This document shows, one piece after another, positions 59,544 through 64,000 of a stretch of 64,000 bases of DNA. Where the stretch lies: positions 286,371 through 350,370 of the forward strand of contig NZ_FRDN01000007.1 of assembly GCF_900143285.1 (NCBI RefSeq), written 5' to 3'. Under the pieces are notes generated by a model. The model had not been told where the DNA came from and did not search any database. It saw nothing but the letters and a program-made list of their open reading frames with translations. The position numbers and the translations under genes are program-made. This DNA is from Desulfitobacterium chlororespirans DSM 11544 (GTDB lineage Bacteria > Bacillota > Desulfitobacteriia > Desulfitobacteriales > Desulfitobacteriaceae). Numbering within the stretch: position 1 is the stretch's first letter; every line of letters starts with the position of its first letter.

Positions 59544-61277
59544 TTATTTGACATAGGCAGCAGCATTCTGGCCCGCAATGCGGCCAAACACAAGGTTCAC
59601 AGCGGCCGGGTTGGCTCCCCAAGTCCCGTCGTTAGCGCATTCACCGGCGGCGAATAGCCCGGGAATAGGAGTTCCGTCAGCTTTAAGCACCTGGGTATTT
59701 ACATCCGTGTCAATACCTCCGAAAGTGCCTTGCACGCGGCAGGTCATGAGGGAGGCATAGTAGGGCGCCTCATCAAAGGTCATGTTCAGCATGGCGCGGC
59801 CGAACTCCTCATCCTTGCCGGCAGCCACATAACCCTTGTAGTTGTTGATGGTCTTAACGAGGTTCTCCTTGTTCACGCCGATTTTGTCCGCGAGCTCCTC
59901 AATGCTGTCCGCACTCACAAAGAGGCCCAGCTTCTCGTACTCACGCACATCCTTGACACCCGCCACAAGGGAGTTGTCGAAGACCGCCCAGCCGCTGCCG
60001 CCCTGGGCAACGACCTGGGGACCTACCCCATATCCGCCCTGATCGTTCACAAAACGCTGGCCATCCTTGTTCACGAAAATCGCGCCGGTGTTGAACAAAC
60101 TGCCCATATAATAGAAGTAGCCGTTCTCCGCGGTGGTATAGGTGAAGTTAACGCGGATATAATCCATATTTTTCAGATCCGCACCCGCAGTTTGAGCCAT
60201 CAAATGACCGTCTCCCGTCCCGCCGGGGGAGCAGGAACTCTTATAATCTTTCAGAGTGGGGGCATATTCGGCCACCATCTCCTTGTTGGCCCCAAACCCG
60301 CCGGAAGCGATGACCACCGCTTTAGCGGAAATGGTGTAGTCACCCTGCTTGGTGGAAACCTTGACCCCGTCCACAGCCCCGTCCTTCATCACCAGCTCAG
60401 TGGCTTTGCTGTTGACCCGCACGTCCACGCCGGCCTTTTCGCATTCCGCTTTAAGGGCCGACACGATGGTGTTGCCAAACTCACCCACCTCGCGGGAAGC
60501 GGTGGAGCTGATCTGGCCGCCCGCCACCGTCAGTTGTGCGCCGATACTGCGCAGCCAGTCCGCTGCCGCGCCATTGTTGCCGGTCAGCACGCTGAAGGCC
60601 TCCGCCGTTCCTTTAGGGTTTTGCTTTGTTAAAGTTGCCGCTTGTTCCTCCGGGGTCACATCGCTGCCCAGGGCGACATGGGTCTTATCCCCTATGGCCC
60701 CAAAGCTCTCGATGGAATAATTAGAGGTACCGCCCACAATGCCAAGCTTCTCCAGCAGGATGACTTTCTTTCCCTCATTGGCCGCACTGATCGCGGCGGT
60801 CATGCCGGCGCCCCCCGCTCCCACCACCACCACATCGGCGGTGGTGTCTTCATGGGGCACATCGGCGGCAACCTTGCCCGCAAACTTGGCCGGGTCGCCC
60901 CCCGCCTGGGTGATGGCATTCCTGACGGCGTTCAGGAAGGCGGCGCTGCTGATTGTGGCCCCGCTCACCACATCCAGATCCAGGGTCTGATTCTGCACGA
61001 TCAGCTCAGGGTATTGCTTAATGGGCACGGAACCGGTGTTGTAAGTCTCCTTTTCACTGACAACCTTAACGGCGTCGATGCTGTCCGCCCCCAGTGTGAC
61101 CTTAACCACGATGGGGCCGTTGCGGCCATTGCCCACGCCAAGATAGTCCCCGGGGACTATCCCCCCCTTCTCCTGAGCTGAGCTTTTGGCACCGTCAGGA
61201 GCAGCGGTACAACCCGACAGCCCCAGCGTCAGGCACAATAAAACCGCTAGAATTGAGATAACCTTTTTCTTTTTCAT
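59544..61277 (-). CDS. Extracytoplasmic flavoprotein reductase (FMN-binding domain + FAD fumarate-reductase-like domain), lipoprotein
   Basis: 577 residues. Signal peptide with lipobox LGLSGC (Cys ~23), an FMN-binding domain with the covalent FMN attachment motif DVVSGATISSAAF (~100-112), then a flavocytochrome-c-type FAD domain (VVVVGAGGAGMTAAISAANE; GIVGGTSNYSIESFGAIG; AAGECANDGTWGANPAAVNL). It resembles fumarate, urocanate or acrylate-type reductases acting at the cell surface. Substrate unknown. No cytochrome domain is fused. Divergent from a MerR-type regulator that probably controls it. Confidence 0.9.
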   Translation of the reverse strand: MKKKKVISILAVLLCLTLGLSGCTAAPDGAKSSAQEKGGIVPGDYLGVGNGRNGPIVVKVTLGADSIDAVKVVSEKETYNTGSVPIKQYPELIVQNQTLDLDVVSGATISSAAFLNAVRNAITQAGGDPAKFAGKVAADVPHEDTTADVVVVGAGGAGMTAAISAANEGKKVILLEKLGIVGGTSNYSIESFGAIGDKTHVALGSDVTPEEQAATLTKQNPKGTAEAFSVLTGNNGAAADWLRSIGAQLTVAGGQISSTASREVGEFGNTIVSALKAECEKAGVDVRVNSKATELVMKDGAVDGVKVSTKQGDYTISAKAVVIASGGFGANKEMVAEYAPTLKDYKSSCSPGGTGDGHLMAQTAGADLKNMDYIRVNFTYTTAENGYFYYMGSLFNTGAIFVNKDGQRFVNDQGGYGVGPQVVAQGGSGWAVFDNSLVAGVKDVREYEKLGLFVSADSIEELADKIGVNKENLVKTINNYKGYVAAGKDEEFGRAMLNMTFDEAPYYASLMTCRVQGTFGGIDTDVNTQVLKADGTPIPGLFAAGECANDGTWGANPAAVNLVFGRIAGQNAAAYVK

Positions 61278-61305
61278 CTTCTACCTCCTAATTTTGGCCG
61301 TATAG

Positions 61306-61337
61306 ACTATACGACTTTGTGAAATATATGGTATACT
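61306..61337. promoter_or_regulatory. Regulatory dyad between the flavoprotein and MerR genes
   Basis: ACTATAC (61306-61312) and GTATACT (61331-61337; with GTATAGT-type symmetry on the other strand) form an inverted pair separated by 18 bp, as in MerR-family promoters. A relic copy of this region occurs at 51896-51961. Confidence 0.5.
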
Positions 61338-61379
61338 ATGGGGCAACCACAGAGTCAATACCCGGAGGTGAAATTATTT

Positions 61380-62177
61380 ATGAAAGTCACCATTCGCAAA
61401 CTGGCGGATTGCATCGGCGTAACACCGGAGACCATCCGGCATTACCGGGAGATCGGGCTGCTGAACCCCAAGGTGAGGGAAAACGGCTATTACGACTACA
61501 CTGTAAACGATGCCCTTGCCGCCCTGTTGACCAGAGAAATGCGCACCTATGGCATGCAGCTGGAATCCATACGGGATTCCTCCGGCAGCATCGGGGAGTA
61601 CAACCAGCTTTTGGCCGCTCGGGAAGGGGAGCTGGAGCGGGAAATGGAGATGATCCGGCTGGAGCTTTCCCGCATGCAGGAGACCCGGATCTACGCCAGC
61701 TGCGGGGTACGGATTCTCAATAAGGTGGAGGAATTCGAAGGGCCCCCCACCTGGGCGGTAGCGGCAATTAACCGGAAGAAGGGCTTTCTCCCCGACTGCG
61801 GGGTGGAGCAGTGGGTAAAGCATTTTCCCTTCACCTATGTATCCGCCACCATCCCCCTGGAGGAACTGAACAGCCGAAAAGGACCGGAGCTTTACGACAT
61901 TCAGATTGGCTTGGGCGCCCTTATTCATTATGTGGAGAAGTTTCAGCTCCCCCTGAGTGGCCGCGCCTATTACCAGCCCGGGGGCCGCTTCATCCGCACC
62001 TGTATCACCACCCGGGACCTTTTCTCACTGTGCCCCCAGGATATCTCTCCCCTGCTGGAACACGCAGAAGCCCACGGCTATGTCTTTGCCAGCTGCACGG
62101 GGGGACGGCTCCTCTATATTGACCGCACGGAAAAGGGGCCCCTTTTCTACCTGCTGGTCTGGGTCCGCGTCAATTAA
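61380..62177 (+). CDS. MerR-family regulator with C-terminal effector domain
   Basis: 265 residues from ATG 61380 (CCCGGAGGTG upstream). N-terminal MerR HTH TIRKLADCIGVTPETIRHYR and EIGLLNPKVRENGYYDYTVN; a dimerisation coiled coil (~80-115, REGELEREMEMIRLELSRMQ); then ~150 residues resembling GyrI-like small-molecule-binding domains (VSATIPLEELNSRKG, CITTRDLFSLCPQDISPLLE). Presumably activates the divergent flavoprotein gene in response to its substrate (inference). Overlaps the end of the salicylate synthase gene by 4 bp, convergent. Confidence 0.85.
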   Translation: MKVTIRKLADCIGVTPETIRHYREIGLLNPKVRENGYYDYTVNDALAALLTREMRTYGMQLESIRDSSGSIGEYNQLLAAREGELEREMEMIRLELSRMQETRIYASCGVRILNKVEEFEGPPTWAVAAINRKKGFLPDCGVEQWVKHFPFTYVSATIPLEELNSRKGPELYDIQIGLGALIHYVEKFQLPLSGRAYYQPGGRFIRTCITTRDLFSLCPQDISPLLEHAEAHGYVFASCTGGRLLYIDRTEKGPLFYLLVWVRVN

Positions 62178-63502
62178 CCTTCTTTAACCAATTGCCCTGC
62201 CACACTGCTGACCTTTTCCTGAGTTTCCGTCAACTCTCTTGCCGGATGTGACATTTCCACAATTCCGGCTCCTACTCTAACCCATGTTTCCTCCGAATCC
62301 TGAACTATGCTTCTCAATACCAGCGCCGCATCCAAGGTTCCATTGTCATCATAGGTTAACACACCGCCACTGTACAAATTGCGGGCATCCTTTTCCATCC
62401 TGCCAATGGCTTCGATTGCTTCTTTTTTGGGGATTCCGGAAGCCGTGACCGCCGGAAACAGGCTGCAAAAGGCATGCCATGAATTGTATTCCGCCCTGAG
62501 CTTTCCTCTTAATCGGGAACCCAAATGCTGCACAGTTCCCCGTTCAATCACCGACATAAACTCGATTACCGCTACCGAACCCGGTTCACACACCTGTTCC
62601 AGCTCTGCATCAGCCAACTTTACCGACATGGCATGTTCGGCGACCTCCTTGGCATCGTGCAGCAATTCCTCTTTTAAATAGTTATTGGTTTCCGAATCAT
62701 TAAGCAAAGCTCTGGTCCCGGCCAGGGGAAATGTATAAACGGTACCGGCATCATCCACTTCAGCGATGGTTTCCGGACTGAAGCCTGCCACCTCTAACTC
62801 GGGAAATCTGTAATAGTAGGACCTGGCCGGCGTGTTTCCGCGTCTTCCCTGCAGGTAGGTCTGCAGCATATCCAATCGATGGTGCACCGGAATCTTTCTG
62901 GATAAGATAACTTTCTGATATTTTTTATTCCTGATCTCTTTAACCCCAAGTTCGACGATCTCTTTATAATACTCTTGATCAAATAACAAGATCTCTTGCC
63001 CATCATAAAGTATGGCATTTTCTTCTCCTGCCCTGTTTTGCAATACATTGACGATATTTTTCTCCATCCTTTCTATATCTTCCTCATTAAGAGCACGCAA
63101 CAGAATTCTATCCTGATGGACCCTGTATTCTTTATCGGGTATGATGAAATGAAAGAGTTCCTCTGTTTCCCCTCCCCTGTTCAGATCATATAGGTATCTG
63201 GCCAACCCGAAGTTGGCAATTCCATAGGCTCGCCAGGAATCAACAGCCACAGATTTAAACAGCTTATCAAGATCCCGGCAGAGCTCGGATACCTTGATGC
63301 TCTGTCTGACACTCTCCTTTTCCATAACCATCTCCTCCGGAGTAACGATGATCTCGCAATATATCCCTACTCCTACGGAAACACAATCCTTGTTTTCATA
63401 TAAATAGACATTTTCCTTTTCACCATCGCACAGGCGGCCGGCAATCTCATAAATTGCCTTGCTGCTTTCTATTGAGATGTTTTTCTCATAGTATTTTTTC
63501 AT
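62174..63502 (-). CDS. Salicylate/isochorismate synthase (MbtI/Irp9/YbtS-type chorismate enzyme)
   Basis: 442 residues. The chorismate-binding core includes YQKVILSRKIPVHHRL, SYYYRFPELEVAGFSPETIA, TVYTFPLAGTRALLNDSETN, LLHDAKEVAEHAMSVKLADA, PAVTASGIPKKEAIEAIGRM and ARNLYSGGVLTYDDNGTLDA. The order and spacing fit salicylate synthases of siderophore clusters more than menaquinone isochorismate synthases. It converts chorismate to isochorismate and probably salicylate. A partial hydrolase gene lies upstream; other siderophore genes would be outside the window. Confidence 0.85.
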   Translation of the reverse strand: MKKYYEKNISIESSKAIYEIAGRLCDGEKENVYLYENKDCVSVGVGIYCEIIVTPEEMVMEKESVRQSIKVSELCRDLDKLFKSVAVDSWRAYGIANFGLARYLYDLNRGGETEELFHFIIPDKEYRVHQDRILLRALNEEDIERMEKNIVNVLQNRAGEENAILYDGQEILLFDQEYYKEIVELGVKEIRNKKYQKVILSRKIPVHHRLDMLQTYLQGRRGNTPARSYYYRFPELEVAGFSPETIAEVDDAGTVYTFPLAGTRALLNDSETNNYLKEELLHDAKEVAEHAMSVKLADAELEQVCEPGSVAVIEFMSVIERGTVQHLGSRLRGKLRAEYNSWHAFCSLFPAVTASGIPKKEAIEAIGRMEKDARNLYSGGVLTYDDNGTLDAALVLRSIVQDSEETWVRVGAGIVEMSHPARELTETQEKVSSVAGQLVKEG

Positions 63503-63593
63503 AAGATGCTCCCCGCTTTCCGGTTTAAGCTTGATATCCCCGTTTGTTGTGAGGGAAAAATTAAAACGGCATGGCTGATACCTGCTTTAACAA

Positions 63594-63627
63594 AGCCCAT
63601 GTGTCGGGCGGGATCGACACATGGGCT
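63594..63627 (-). terminator. Hairpin between the hydrolase and salicylate synthase genes
   Basis: AGCCCATGTGTCG (63594-63606) pairs perfectly with CGACACATGGGCT (63615-63627). An outer pair GCTGATAC/GTATCAG (63574 and 63645 regions) could extend it. It may end the hydrolase transcript or act as leader structure of the synthase. Confidence 0.65.
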
Positions 63628-63709
63628 TCGCCTTTGGGCCTTTTCAGTATCAGTATGGCAGCCAGGCAATCCCCGCCAGACGCTTATCATCTCACGCAGA
63701 TACCCCACA

Positions 63710-64000
63710 TCAGCAATAATTCAAAATCTCCCTGATCAACCGGGATATTTTCTCCGGCTCCTTGCTCAGCACTTCCGCATGCCCGCGGTTGGGAAACTCA
63801 TAGATATCAAGAGGCTGTTTGCTGATTTCTTCCAGCAAGGGGGTGAACTGGGCCCCATAGATCTCATTGCCTCCGATCATCACCGAGACCCGGGCCTCCA
63901 CCCTGGCGTTTTTCCCTTTCAGATCATAGCGGTAAGCGGCTAAAAAGGCATGGAGCAGCGCTTCCCGGGTTATCTGCCCGTAAATGAGGGGTTGGAGAAC
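63710..64000 (-). CDS. Alpha/beta-hydrolase (thioesterase-like), 5' part beyond window
   Basis: Only the C-terminal ~96 residues are in the window. VEARVSVMIGGNEIYGAQF, TPLLEEISKQPLDIYEFPNR and GHAEVLSKEPEKISRLIREI fit the last third of an alpha/beta-hydrolase, with the catalytic histidine in NRGHAEV. Context with salicylate synthase is compatible with a type II thioesterase or hydrolase of a siderophore pathway, but it is not enough to name it. Confidence 0.6.
   Translation of the reverse strand, partial: VLQPLIYGQITREALLHAFLAAYRYDLKGKNARVEARVSVMIGGNEIYGAQFTPLLEEISKQPLDIYEFPNRGHAEVLSKEPEKISRLIREILNYC

Overview
The window looks like a chromosomal segment of an anaerobic, spore-former-type Firmicute, most like Desulfitobacterium or another Peptococcaceae. 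The grounds are: clostridial Shine-Dalgarno sites (AGGAGG) before nearly every gene; an iron-only nitrogenase with clostridial/archaeal-type NifI regulators; a double-cubane-cluster reductase operon; multiheme cytochrome c; an FMN/FAD lipoprotein reductase; and a DUF1659/DUF2922 pair. This is inference from protein similarity; no 16S rRNA or other marker is present.

Layout. (1) 1-6300: iron-only nitrogenase operon anfH-nifI1-nifI2-anfDGK (minus strand, anfK cut by the window edge), divergent from a helix-turn-helix plus molybdate-binding-domain regulator. (2) 6370-9720: double-cubane reductase, its ATPase activator, a cysteine-desulfurase-like enzyme and a DUF3343 protein. (3) 9.9-23.4 kb: mixed housekeeping genes, including a Uma2 nuclease, a decayed SLOG gene, a Ca2+ P-type ATPase, RqcH, an aldehyde-responsive-looking MerR/alcohol dehydrogenase/cupin unit, and a membrane cytochrome c/cytochrome b operon with an overlooked 36-residue membrane peptide. 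(4) 23.4-55 kb: a large CRISPR-Cas and defence island. (5) 55-64 kb: TetR unit, helD, an XRE/small-protein pair, a flavoprotein with its MerR regulator, salicylate synthase and a partial hydrolase.

The CRISPR island is the highlight. It has five leader-bearing arrays on the minus strand (22, 13, 5, 10 and 14 repeats), a two-repeat relic with a broken leader, an inverted leaderless mini-array, and at least one repeat-leader relic. A complete type I-B gene set (cas6, cas8b, cas7, cas5, cas3, cas4, cas1, cas2) is present in canonical order but cut into three blocks. Insertions between the blocks carry a type III-B (Cmr) operon, a defence-type reverse transcriptase, decayed or intact toxin-antitoxin loci and extra arrays. 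Every block (cas6; cmr; cas8b-7-5; RT-Fic; cas3-4-1-2) is followed downstream by its own leader and array, so the island looks built from repeated 'gene block + leader + array' modules. All five leaders share an 11-bp inverted repeat placed 95-96 bp from the first repeat, with base changes that keep pairing. The Cmr operon carries unusual parts: Cmr6 fused to an N-terminal cold-shock domain, a short Cas10/Cmr2 without an HD domain, and a CARF protein with a possible RelE-like C-terminus.

A palindromic element of about 44-52 bp occurs seven times (22.4, 23.7, 49.0, 49.4, 50.7, 52.0 and 55.1 kb), mostly at edges of the island. Its outer arms change between copies but remain complementary, as expected of a REP/MITE-like or terminator-like element. 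Coordinates of starts were chosen from ribosome-binding sites; functional names come from recognised motifs and remembered family sequences, without database searches.
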